Assembly (NCBI RefSeq): GCF_021917145.1
Contig: NC_061075.1
Span: 3,703,038-3,767,037, forward strand
Length of the DNA: 64,000 nucleotides
DNA from: Hypomesus transpacificus
Taxonomy: Eukaryota; Chordata; Actinopteri; Osmeriformes; Osmeridae
Reading direction: 5' to 3'
Both the position numbers and the translations under genes were made by a program. Below the pieces are notes generated by a model. The model did not search any database. It saw only the letters and a program-made list of their open reading frames with translations, and was not told where the DNA came from. Below, piece by piece: positions 47,403-64,000 of the stretch (the stretch's first letter is position 1; each line of letters opens with the position of its first letter).

Positions 47403-48725
47403 TAGACACAAAAGTTTCATTTGATCTATGGGACAGGAATATCCGAGGTGAAACATATCCTGTACGGTAAACCCAGGTGAAGGATTGCTCACATTGCATC
47501 GATCGTGCCTAAAGTAAACATTGACTCACGCAATATTGACATTTGACTTGCAAACAGACCACACGATTCGAGCCAATGATTGAGGAGATAGGGACAAGTG
47601 GGAAGCACTAAAAGTTGAATTGACTTCACCTTGATTTTTATTTCACACTCATTCCCAACAGCAAGAGTAAACGCCTTCAATTACAGTCATGAGATGCTTT
47701 TACAAAGCAAGGAGACTTTTGCACAGGATCATGTTGCTGTATTGCAAAGTCAAGAACAAATATATCACCATGGGTGTACATTTAGTAATGTTTCCAGAGC
47801 AGTAAAATCAATATTTCTGTATTGTGACATTATGTTGACGTCCAATACTCAAGTCAAGGACAGACTAGACTAGTAGTCAGGGTCGTTATAAGCACATTCC
47901 AAGGACAGGATATAGAGATGTCTATTGAAGTCAAGATTGTAGTGACTATCTGCTGTTGTAAAGTGTCTGTTTTGGTAGAACATTGCTCATTATCAGTGCC
48001 TCTAAGTAATAGTTTTAACCTCAGGATAAGAGAGACCACTTGACACAAAAAAAAACACAGATAAGAGAACTGCTATTGCTTGAATTATTCATTATGGTAC
48101 AGAAAGGTGCATTCATCTCAACCATACATATAGTCTGCTGTAAAACACAATGCCAAAGTAGTCAACAAAGTCTGATATACTGATGTTTATTATTGAAAAT
48201 CCTCATCAGGCCCAATGAGTAGACAGACATTAGACGCCATTAAAGTGCTGCCCAGAGGCAACTTTTCAAGCAGATTGCAGAAGATCATGTGGTTTATTGT
48301 GCAATGGCGATGTGTTTGTTGAGTGGCTTGCTCTTTTAAAGCCCCTGACAAAATATATCAAAAGGAAGGTGAATGCATACAATCTTCAATCTCAATATAT
48401 TCATTTGAATGAAGCATACCCCTACATTTCAGCGATGGAAGCAGTCAACAGTATGTCTTAAATGTAAAAAATAAATAAAAATCGATCCATCCTTGCTTGC
48501 TCCGTCATCAACCAAGCGCTGAAACAATGTCCTGAGCTGGATGACCTGAGCAGGGTTCTTGTGTATCTCTGGGGTCAGAAAGGTCAACACATTGTGTAGA
48601 TGCACCCTGTCAAGAATATATTTTCCTTGATGAGGAGCGGGGGGACTTCACGCCTAGCCCCCGAGTATCACCTTACCTTCAAACACTGGGTCATTGTCTG
48701 TGCTCACAGACTATGGGTGCGAGAG

Positions 48726-48763
48726 TTTGGATCTCTCTCTATGGGAATAGAGAGAGATCCAAA
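48726..48763. repeat. Perfect 17-bp stem hairpin
   Basis: tttggatctctctctat, loop ggga, then atagagagagatccaaa, about 410 bases upstream of the gipc3 start codon. The inverted arms match at all 17 positions. Confidence 0.9.
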
Positions 48764-49171
48764 TGTTTTCTTCACACTTTCTCGTGGGAGGAAAAGTGTA
48801 ACGTCATGGCATTTAGTAACCTTGTGTGCATGGAGTTCACTTGCAGCCCAGACCAGTAAAGGATTGTGGAGGGTCTTAGAGGAACGTTTACTTGCTATAA
48901 TGCGTTTGCGGTTCTGCCTGGGTGCTCAGGGTGTCTGATGTTGCGCACACATACGATCCTGCATTTACGGGGGTTTTGGGTTTCGACCAGGCAGCGCTGT
49001 GCTCCTCAAGCTACCGTTACCTGGAGACTCTCATCACTAATTTAGCAGACCAACAGCCCATGGCAGGGTCGGAGAGGTGGAGGGGGAGCGGGGAAGACTT
49101 TCTGCGTCGCAAGCCAGGGCAGCATCCAGCCAGGCTTCCAAAGGACAAAGGAGAAGCCAGATCTGGGGCCA

Positions 49172-55721
<6,550 letters not shown>

Positions 55722-56718
55722 GAGGAAAGCGACGGGGAGCCTGCTGCGATCTCCCTTTCTGTCACAGCAACCCATATCACTGACTTGAACTATCACAACC
55801 CCTCGTTTGACGATGAAATTGCGGGTATTTGCTTTGACACGCTGAACAAAATGACCAAATATTACACAAAACGTGGCCGTCATTGGGCATGGTTCTGATT
55901 GTTTGTGTCCACTAAGCAGGGCTGGGTGGGGATACTGAAAAATACTAGGAAGCACCAGGAATGCATCTCTGAAAACAGAAAGTGAGATAATGAAGCTGTT
56001 TATTCCCAATGCAGAGGGATGGGACAAACAGCAAAGGAGAGATACGTTTCGGTCTCAGAGACCACCCATCAGTCAGAGATTTATATCTCACCAATGTTCA
56101 CAAACAATATCCATCGACCAAGGCTGTGAAGCCATGGAGACTCCATACATCAGGTGGTTGAGTAATAGCACATTTGATTGAAAGGAATTGCAAGGGTAAA
56201 GTACAGTGTTACCACATAGGGACAAAATATAAGGCTGAATAAATGTCTTAATCTACTGGAACATTCTTAGCAGTGATCCCGGGGGAGGTCTACATTGTAT
56301 TTAGCCAGTTTTAGATGGTTTCCTTAAACCTAATGCAACCAAACCAAGCATTCCAATAAGTCACTATTGTGAAAGGAAACAGTACTCGTCATTTCCCCAC
56401 TCCTTATAAAGTCCACATGTTGACTACTGTGAGTTTTCTTTCAGGAAATGCATTATCTGTGCCTAAAGGTGATTGAAGATTGGTACAATAACCTAATAAC
56501 TCAAATTTGTGTAAAATGTGTTTGAAACATCTGATTCTTATGTCTTTATCTTGCCTGAGCAATGAAGGTCTTCATACATCTTCCGACGCAATCTCCCTCG
56601 AGTTATGGTCTAATGTTTTGGTTCAAAGTGTTTCTGAGCACAATAGTTCTACAATATATATAATTTAGAGGTTTGTCTTATTGACATCATGTACATAGGG
56701 GTGTCACATGCCCTTGGA

Positions 56719-56724
56719 AATAAA
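56719..56724 (+). terminator. gipc3: Candidate gipc3 polyadenylation signal
   Basis: AATAAA about 1 kb after the gipc3 stop, in continuous unique AT-rich sequence. Alternative hexamers occur near 56237 and 56932, so the true 3' end is uncertain. Confidence 0.4.
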
Positions 56725-58029
56725 GAAGACATACTAGTTATGAATCATTAATGTATAAACGTATTGGTTTAAAAACTTTGTTGAGTGTTTCTTGTCCCAA
56801 TGGCCTCATTATTGTCACTGAAAAATATGACTGTGTGGTTATTATAGAGTACTTCAATAGCTAAATCATAAGCTACTCTATGGAGACCTGAGAATAAGGC
56901 ATATTTCATGTGTATCTAAGGTTCAAATTAACAATAAAACATTGCTAATCTTAAATTGTTGTGTCATTGTGAATTCAAGACCAATTCATTAAACTGTAAC
57001 AACTTCTTAACTCGTTACTTTTACTGTATGTTACTAAAGTAGTCCATCCAAGTTAATTCCAAAGAATATCCTAAATAGGAAACTATTTACACATTATATG
57101 CAATAATTTTACATATTCCGTCAATATTTGAGTTAAATTACATTTGCATAAGAAAAACAAGGCAGATTTTATTTATTAAAGTACAATAAAGCACAAGTGT
57201 GTAGATTCAGATTATAGTCCATCCTCCAAATACACATCCCAACACACAGTAAACAAAAAGCTTTGCAACTGTGCAGGGTGATTCAACATGCAGTTTCAAT
57301 ACATTCTCCATTACAAATAAATACTGTTTTCATAATTCTCCAAGTCTACTGCTATGGACATACATCATTATGCATTTGATCAAATACACTGTCCTGTAAG
57401 ATATCTTTACTGTACATAAACCTGAAGAGTATATCTGGTGTGCTAAAAACACCTACAACAATCACACAACCTTAGTATTTATACAGAACCAAACTTTTGT
57501 AGATAATGTCATATTACCAGTCACAACTTTCACTCTGTATTTCAACACATGCATATACTGTCTTAGAACCTATGTGCCCATGAGTTACTGTATGGGGTGA
57601 GACAGATTGACATGGAGGATAAGGTCAAAGGTCACATACATTGCTTCTTTAAGACATAGGGTTACTAAAGCGCAAGAGGGAACGTTACCTGTCAACTAAT
57701 GCGCCTGTTGAGGCAAAGGAAACCTCCACTTCAAAACATCAAAGAGGATTTCCACGACCCACCATTAGTCCTAATCCCTGTAGCTGATAAACTGTCAGTC
57801 AACACCTTTCAAAGACATACCTCATTATAAAACTTATCTTTAGCTTAGCATTCTCCTTTCGATGTTTTTACTCTCTCCTTTGATACACTGGTCCCTCTGT
57901 TCTACCGCGTCTCTTATTTTCTATCATGTAACACCCTTCATGTCTATTTTCATTGTATCATTGCATTTCTGTATTCTCATTGTATTGTTAAGGACCTAGT
58001 ATTGTATTTTTGTACAAAAGGCACGATAT
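56725..58029. other. AT-rich intergenic sequence, nothing coding seen
   Basis: About 1.3 kb between the likely gipc3 3' end and the TIR transposon at 58.0 kb. No exon, repeat family or RNA gene could be recognised. Confidence 0.5.
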
Positions 58030-58031
58030 TA

Positions 58032-59142
58032 CAGTTTTTTAACCGCTTACACACATTCTTTTTTACTTTTCCTCTTTTTTTCAAAACTTTACACACAAAT
58101 CCAAGAATTGCACACAAAAGATGCGAAATGCCTTGAATCTCTTGCAAAATGAAGCACTGCATTTAAAATATCACAAACAGGTTTCAAAAGCAAACATTTC
58201 CTTACGTTGCAAACACCTTTGCCATAATATTACATTTTTGGATATATCATATACACAGAGTTATTCAAAACCTAAAACTCTTCTTTCTTCTGAGCTCAGA
58301 TGTACATTTCTGTAAAGGCAGAGATGTTGAAGAATTCATGGTAAACACGAAAACAAGATTAAAACCAAACTTTTTTTGACTGTAAGCATTTGTAGTTGTG
58401 AATACAGTATTACACAGTACAAAAGAAAGAATGTAGTAGGACAGAAACCAAATCAAATTTTGAAAAAGGTGATTACGAAATGGCGTTCGTGTCATGAACT
58501 GTAGCATACAGTAATATATACTATTTTCTACAACATTGTCAGAATGTCCTCTTACAGTCACTGTACTGTTGCGCAGTATGATAGAGTAATCCACCAGACT
58601 GTGACCAATCATGCAGTGCACTGCAGTCAATGGATGCATGGGTGCTAAAATATATGTATGTGTATAGTATACCGTGTGTTGTGCTGGAACAGCTATTTTG
58701 TGTACATTAGAACATGTGTACATTACAGTAGTCTGGACAAGTTCTTTCAGGTATGTCACATACCTGTTATCATTTCTACAGTAAAGGTTCAAATTATACC
58801 CATCAACTCAAATTAGGCTATTTACAGGCCTATTCAAAAGCCATTATTGGTTGGTGTGTTGATTAAAGCAATGAGTGTTTGCACATGTGAGGAGTTAGTG
58901 TGAGGTACTGATAAATTAGTGTGGCATTTTGATTGGTTGTGTTTGAAAAAGGAAATCAAGATGCTTCCTGTTAGAATTTTGTGTGTAACGTTGAAAATTG
59001 TGTGTTGTATTTTACAAAAAGTAAAAGAAAGAAAACTGAGTCAAAGGCCAAAAATGTGCATATGGTTTTGCAGTCTTGATGTGTGGTTCTGGTGTTGTGT
59101 GGCAAGTAAGGATTTGGTGTGTAAGCAGTTGAACAAAAACTG
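58032..59142. mobile_element. TIR DNA transposon with TA target duplication, non-autonomous
   Basis: The left end CAGTTTTTTAACCGCTTACA is mirrored at the right by gtgtgtaagcagttgaacaa plus aaactg, so each end reads CAGTTTTT then a CTTACACAC-type block. TA flanks both ends (58030-58031 and 59143-59144). Ends starting CAG with a TA duplication fit the pogo/Tc-like superfamily. The 1.1-kb interior has many cacac/gtgtg subterminal motifs and no transposase frame. Confidence 0.65.
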
Positions 59143-59763
59143 TAACTCCGGCTTGAAATGGAACATCTGCAAAGCGTCAGACAAGAGCAGGCGGACTTAC
59201 AAGTGGACGCTCTTAACACCCCCTTGCTGAAAATTATTAATACGTCGCTATGGATGAAAGCGTCTCTTGAATGAATTAAATGTCAAATGGACTCGAGCCC
59301 ACACAGAACGTTGTTGTCTTTGGAAGGGTAGACACCCAGGGAGTGCAGTTGAGGAACACTCAACTGCACTGCTCCAACACTGGACGGGTTCAGTTTGACA
59401 GTGAAGAACGCAGAAAAAAAGTACACGTGATCTAGGCCAGATGCTGCAGTCAAACACGGCATGCATCTCTCCGTTCTCCATTATTACAAGCTGAATCGCT
59501 CGAAATACTGAAGGCACGTGAACAAATATGCTACATGATGGCAGAAGCTTTCACCAGAAGGGATTTTCAGTCCGAAAAGTGCAATTATTTCAGTGGGACC
59601 GTCTAATCCAAGTTAATGACCTCCCCTCATTAAGAAGCACAGCCTACACAGACTCAAACTGAACAGGGACATACTACTATCCGTCCCCAAAATTACTTCA
59701 CTGACCTTCATGACAAAATTCATCCTCAGTTGCCAAAAGCTAGTGCGGCCAGATCATTTAAAC

Positions 59764-59950
59764 CAGGGGTCTCCAACCCTGCTCCTGCAGAGGTACCTGC
59801 CTGTGTTTTCTTTCGCTTCGACACTCATCTAGCACACCTGATACTAATAATTGGCTGGTTGATTTGCTGAATCAGGTTTGTTGCGACGTGTGATCGGAGC
59901 GTTATCATACAGGCAGGTAGCTTCCCACGAACAGGGCTGGAGACCCCCTG
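59764..59950. mobile_element. hAT-like MITE
   Basis: Ends CAGGGGTCTCCAACCCTG and, inverted, CAGGGGGTCTCCAGCCCTG, with an internal palindrome around aggtacctgcctg and caggcaggtagct. The flanks ATTTAAAC and ATTGGACC agree at five of eight positions. It ends 12 bases before the tbxa2r stop codon, so the tbxa2r 3'UTR must run through it. Confidence 0.65.
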
Positions 59951-59961
59951 ATTGGACCCAA

Positions 59962-62900
59962 TTACAGAGAGGGGGGCGGACCCTTTACAGGCTGGGGAGA
60001 GTCTTCCCCCTTCCCTCCCCCGGGATCGCCCTCCTGAGCGCCCCCCAGGGAGGAGCGGGTGAGCCTGCGCAGGGTGCCACTGAAGGAGGGGTACAGGCTC
60101 ATGATGGAGCCCCTGGACCAGTCCATGCGGGGGTATACGCGCTTGAGAACGGCTCGGCGGAACAGGATGTACACCCAGGGGTCCAGGATCTGGTTCCAGG
60201 TGGCAAATCGGAGCCAGAGCAACAGGAGGCGGACTTGGAGTCGGGTTCCCGACAGCACAGTCTGCGCAATAAACACCTAAAAGAGGAGAGAGAAAGGGGG
60301 GGTTGGGGGGAAGAGGTGCAGGAGAAGGGGAGATTTGGATGGGGGAGAGGGGGAGAGATAGGAAAGGAAACATGGCAAGATCAAAAGGAAAGTGTTAGGG
60401 ATACAGAGAGTCCGGGACATGCGAGAGACGAGAAATAGCGAAGGAACGTGTAGCGTGGAAGGAGGAGGGAGACACACATGGAGAAGATCTACAGCTTGAC
60501 ACTCTCTCTTTTTCGCACACACACAAAGTGATGTGTTATCATCCATCCCGGTGAGTCAATTTTTACGAGGGTCTCTGCGGTTGAGGCCCTGGCATCCCAA
60601 AAAGGTGTGCCTCAGGCCTTATGGTCGTACCATTAGTATTAGCGCAGTCCACTCCACATTTGCTTACAGCTGATGATTCAAGCAGTTTTTTAAATGCATC
60701 TACTGTATGCCGCATGCTGCCAGTTAGCACTGTAAATCTCCGTTTGGGGTACAGTTGTAGTAGATGGACCCTGCCTAAGACCATCTGCTCGCATGCATTT
60801 ACACAATCTGCAGCGTTTCCATTATGTAGTGACAGCTCATGGACTCAAAACAACGGTTTCATGAGATGCCTCTACCGCTCCATGATTGGTCTGAAGGGTT
60901 AGCCAACAAGGAAGCCAGCCAATGAAAGAAAACAAATTCCAATCGCTCAAGTGAGTGGTTTATTAGCCGCATGGAATGGATACAAACAAGCCCATCGGAG
61001 TGCATGTCCAGGCCAGGGGTGCTTCAAAGGAAGGGTTTCTGGGAAATGTTACATGAAAGCTGCCGGTAATCAGGGAACCTGCATGAGCGGATGGGTCCGT
61101 GAACACTGGTTATTTCGGGGCTTGATAAAGTCCAGCCAAACGATGTGATATTAAGGTTGAGCGGTGATGATAAGCTGTAGAGAAAAGGGGACACCGTTTT
61201 GTGAGTTTTTGTCGTTGTTTTTTTTTTTACTCGCCTTAGTTTCGATTCCTGACACAAAATGTAGATCCAGGGATCGCAAATCTGATTGCATGTGGCGAAG
61301 CGCAGGAAGGTTAACACAGATTGGGGTTCTACGGGCGCAGCTGACAAGGCCCTCGTCAGGCAGTACACCTATGCAGCAGGGCAAGCACACAAGGTCAAAC
61401 CTGGGAGAGGCCCTACGCGGGGACACAGAAACACACGACACCTGCAGGTCCTGTCGCAGGCGCAGAGAACAGCTCGACGATGACACCCAGCAAGGAGTTG
61501 TTTCGAATCAAATCCCTTTTGTTGAGGTGTCCGAAGAGTGCCTCACTATCAGCACCACTTTATGGGCAGAAATAGTGCGCTTGAGTAAAGTGACAGACAC
61601 CATCGAGAAAGGCCTGTCTGGGAATTGTCTGCATTCAAGCGAACTGAGAGACCGGCAGGAAAAAATGGCCTTACATGGCAATAGTTCAGCAACATTCCTC
61701 TCGTTAAGGTCTCGATCAAGCTGAAGCTGATTAGCCAGCATTGCTATGGTGTAATGAAGGACAGAAAGTGAAGTGCTAAGTGAAGCTTGGATTTTCTCTA
61801 GCCTTTCCCAAAAAGTTGGAGCTGATTACACTCTAGCTGAGAAAAAACAAGAGGAGACAGAGGGAGAAGAAGAAGGCGAGACTAAGGGAGGGAAGGAGGG
61901 ATGGCTGGAGTGTATGAGCGAGCAACTTTGAGCTGTTCAGAGTTGTTTAGACATTTGTCATTTAGCAGACACTCTTATCCAGAGCGACTTACAGTAAGTA
62001 CAGGGACATTCTCCCTGAGGCAAGTAGGGTGAAGTACCTTGCCCAAGGACACAACGTCATTTGGCATGGCCGGGAATCGAACCATCAACCTTCTGATTAA
62101 TAGCCCGACTCCCTAACAGCTCAGCCATCTGACCCCCATCAGTTCTTCAACCGTGGTTCTGAGTCACTCTAAACAACTTAGGATTTTTATGGTGCTGTCA
62201 TATCGAGTTGTTTCTTCATAAAACAACTTGAGAAACTTGAGAAAAAGTAGAGACAGAAGGGTGACGTGAAATGTCAGAGAAGGAGCCAGAAGTCTGGGGA
62301 ATGTAGGGTCCTTACCGGATATCCCCTCTGCCTCCATCTGGAGATAGCTTTAACATATGGGCCTTATCGCTCGGCAACACTCAGCTCCACTCTCTAACGC
62401 ACTGCTACACAGGCAACAATACTTCCTGGATGAGAAACTAGGGCAACTCACACTGCTTACCCCTGCTTAGAGTTCTCATTCCAATTTGAAACAACTTTAT
62501 CAGTCCCCCTCTGTGGTACACAACCAGAAGGCCAGGGAACCAGAGAGTGTTTTTGTTTAACAAGGAGGAGGAAGGCGTTTCATGTGAACAAACGTAAAGC
62601 GTAAATATTAAAACGTTTTGATAGCAGAGGCTTGAAAAGGTATGTTCATCATGGAAAAATAGAAAAAGACATGGTTGTGTCTGCGACAAATAAAATAATC
62701 GTGTTTATTTTGTGTGTGTGTGTGTGCAAGTAAGCCAGCGTGGCAGGTGGCACCGTGCGACTCACCAGCAGGGGGCACCAGCAGATGGAGGCGATCACCA
62801 TGATGAGGATGAGCTGCACCATCATCTCCACCTCGTAGTCGCGCCGGCGCTGGGCGCCGTCCTGCCCGCAGCACACCTTGACGAGGGTGACCACGCTGAT

Positions 62901-63563
62901 CGTGTTGAGCACGAACGACACCCCCAAGGACAGCAGCCCCACCGCGGAGAACAGCAGGGAGAACAACAGGTCGCTGCCCTCCGAGCTGATGTTCAGGAAG
63001 CACCAGGAGCCCGGGAACTGCATGTGGTAGCTGCCCACGCCCGACAGGGGCAGCAGAGCCACCGAGCCGGCCAACGCCCACACCATCATCACCATGGACG
63101 CCGCCCGACTCTTCGACATGCTCGCCGTGCGGGCGAAGGGCCGGTTGATGCCCACGAAGCGCTCCACGGCCATGGAGGCGCCCAGCAGCAGCGGGCACAG
63201 GCCGTAGAAGACCATGGACATGCCCATGAAGTTGCAGAAGTGGCAGTGGGGGTCCAGCTGGCGCCAGTTGAAGTGGGTGACGTAGAAGGTGACCACGATG
63301 ACGCCCGTCACCAGCAGGCCCATGAAGTCCGTCACGACCAGGCCGCAGAGGAAGATCAGGAAGGAGGAGCGCGATCGGCTGTGGGTGCGCTGGAAGGAGT
63401 TGAGGAGGACCACCAAGGCGATGAGGTTGGAGCCTAGGCCCAGGGTGCTGAAGGTGGCGGAGAAGTAGGCGGAGGGGAGGGTGGTGTTGTAGTTGAACGG
63501 CGGGCTGTTGATGGAGAAGCACAAGGGGGTCGTCTCGTTGGGGGGGCGGGTGGAGGCGTTCAT
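59962..63563 (-). CDS. tbxa2r: Thromboxane A2 receptor (prostanoid class A GPCR)
   Basis: Two coding exons, 62766-63563 (266 codons, N-terminus through TM6) and 59962-60276 (TM7 and tail), join in phase 0 to 370 residues (human 343 or 407). The N-terminus has sequons at N2, N9 and N26. Seen in order: TM1 ([14 protein letters not shown]), TM2 ([19 protein letters not shown]), TM3 ending in the prostanoid E/DRY variant ERF ([14 protein letters not shown]), the extracellular loop 2 signature GSWCFLN, TM6 ([15 protein letters not shown]) and TM7 with the prostanoid DPWVY form of NPxxY ([16 protein letters not shown]). PGSWCFL and EVEMMVQL are diagnostic of TP receptors. The family couples mainly to Gq and G12/13 in platelets and smooth muscle. 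The intron at the end of TM6 matches the position in other prostanoid receptors. The neighbour gipc3 supports orthology. Confidence 0.95.
61024..61368 (-). CDS. Possible alternative last exon of tbxa2r (second TM7 and different tail)
   Basis: Inside the tbxa2r intron, a minus-strand acceptor (ctgctgcatag) opens a 114-residue frame in the same phase 0 as the usual last exon. Its start, [15 protein letters not shown], stands where the usual exon has [26 protein letters not shown] then aligns directly with the usual [18 protein letters not shown]. The tail differs completely (KLRRVKKK, then a Ser-rich sequence to TGA). Tryptophan and leucine of the usual helix are cysteines here. Codons differ widely from the usual exon while key residues stay, which argues for an old duplicated exon under constraint rather than recent junk. 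A donor-like cga/gtaaaa after SKLRR leaves open that it is an internal exon. Decay cannot be excluded without transcripts. Confidence 0.55.
   Translation of the reverse strand: MYCLTRALSAAPVEPQSVLTFLRFATCNQICDPWIYILCQESKLRRVKKKTTTKTHKTVSPFLYSLSSPLNLNITSFGWTLSSPEITSVHGPIRSCRFPDYRQLSCNISQKPFL
61950..62138 (-). mobile_element. Full-length tRNA-derived SINE, minus orientation
   Basis: On the minus strand: tRNA-like head (gtcagatggctgagctgtta, then ggttgatggttcgattccc), a body containing ttgtgtccttgggcaaggta and cttcaccctacttgcctcag, and the fish tail ctctggataagagtgtctgc followed by taaatgac. It lies in the tbxa2r intron. Confidence 0.75.
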
Positions 63564-64000
63564 GGCGGCGGGAGGGAGAGCGGCGGGCGTTCAGAGGATG
63601 GAGAAGGCGAGGTGGATTCTAGTACGTTTTGGAGACATGGAAGTTCTCTTGCTTCACCTTGGGAAAGGAAACAGAAATGTGGCATGCGTCACACAAATGC
63701 CCGAGTCATGTCTTGTGTTTTTATTTGGTAGGCAGACAAAGGGACTTTTCTACACATTCCGTTGAACAGCACAACACATTCTGCAGAAAAATGTGTTGAC
63801 CAATCGGAAAACAGCCATGACTAACGGAAAAACATCCAAATGCGATGCAGAACACATTATTTGTATAAACAGACTTTTTCCCGATGGAGTCTTCATACTG
63901 ACAAGTGACAGGGTTTATACAAAGCTATAAACTTAGCACGCATATGGAACACAGATGTTGGTTTCTCGCTTATTGTGAAAATTATTTTTAGAGGCCTTGC

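Larger units (their letters stand above)
40900..48900. other. Gene-poor interval between the GRAM-domain gene and gipc3
   Basis: About 8 kb in which I see no exon of a known family on either strand. It holds a 35-G run (43337-43371), a 23-C run (46058-46080), two perfect hairpins, a CCAAT-box cluster near 45.4-45.5 kb and a DNA transposon remnant at 46.75-47.40 kb. Regulatory DNA or an uncaptured non-coding transcript cannot be excluded. Confidence 0.5.

Noticed and set aside
62712-63437. 241-codon plus-strand ORF rich in His, Gln and Ala
   Set aside because: It is the antisense shadow of the GC-rich tbxa2r first exon, which has clear receptor motifs on the minus strand.
62608-63522. Second 304-codon minus-strand ORF in another frame
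   Set aside because: It overlaps the tbxa2r exon out of frame and has Leu/His/Arg-rich random composition without family motifs.

Overview
This window is vertebrate nuclear DNA, almost certainly from a teleost (ray-finned) fish. Every recognisable gene is a vertebrate family member broken into many short exons with GT-AG introns. The non-coding part is full of (CA)n, (GA)n and long poly-C/poly-G tracts, tRNA-derived SINEs with the tail motif common in fish (ggataaaagtgtctgctaaatg-like), and small hAT-like MITEs. I cannot name the species from sequence alone.

Layout from left to right: (1) 1-15.8 kb, minus strand: mitofusin 1 (mfn1), 16 coding exons visible, with the last short coding exon lying beyond the left edge. 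Its large intron 5 carries, on the opposite strand, a long open reading frame (9363-11642) for an unrecognised Pro/Ser/Tyr-rich, probably nuclear protein with internal duplications. (2) 16.4-19.1 kb, plus: plaat1 (hrasls), a phospholipase A/acyltransferase. (3) 19.3-25.4 kb, plus: ftsj3, the Spb1-like rRNA 2'-O-methyltransferase, 21 exons, starting about 0.2 kb after the plaat1 polyadenylation signals. (4) 27.7-29.4 kb, plus: lim2, a four-span lens fibre membrane protein. (5) about 29.7-40.5 kb, minus: a GRAM-domain protein of the GRAMD2A type, convergent with lim2. (6) 41-49 kb: no gene recognised; contains a DNA transposon remnant, hairpins and homopolymers. (7) 49.2-56.7 kb, plus: gipc3, a PDZ adaptor. 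(8) 56.8-59.9 kb: AT-rich, with a 1.1-kb TIR transposon. (9) 59.96-63.56 kb, minus: tbxa2r, the thromboxane A2 receptor. Between its two standard coding exons lies a second open exon coding for a diverged seventh transmembrane helix plus a different tail.

The genes do not form one pathway; this is an ordinary vertebrate mosaic. mfn1 acts in mitochondrial fusion, ftsj3 in ribosome assembly, plaat1 in lipid metabolism, lim2 in the lens, gramd2a at membrane contact sites, gipc3 in hair-cell and trafficking scaffolds, and tbxa2r in eicosanoid signalling. The neighbouring pair gipc3/tbxa2r also lies together on human 19p13.3, which supports both calls.

The two most unusual signals are the nested antisense ORF inside mfn1 and the apparent alternative TM7 exon of tbxa2r. 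All exon boundaries were placed by eye from splice sites, reading phase and remembered family sequences; no alignment or transcript evidence was available.
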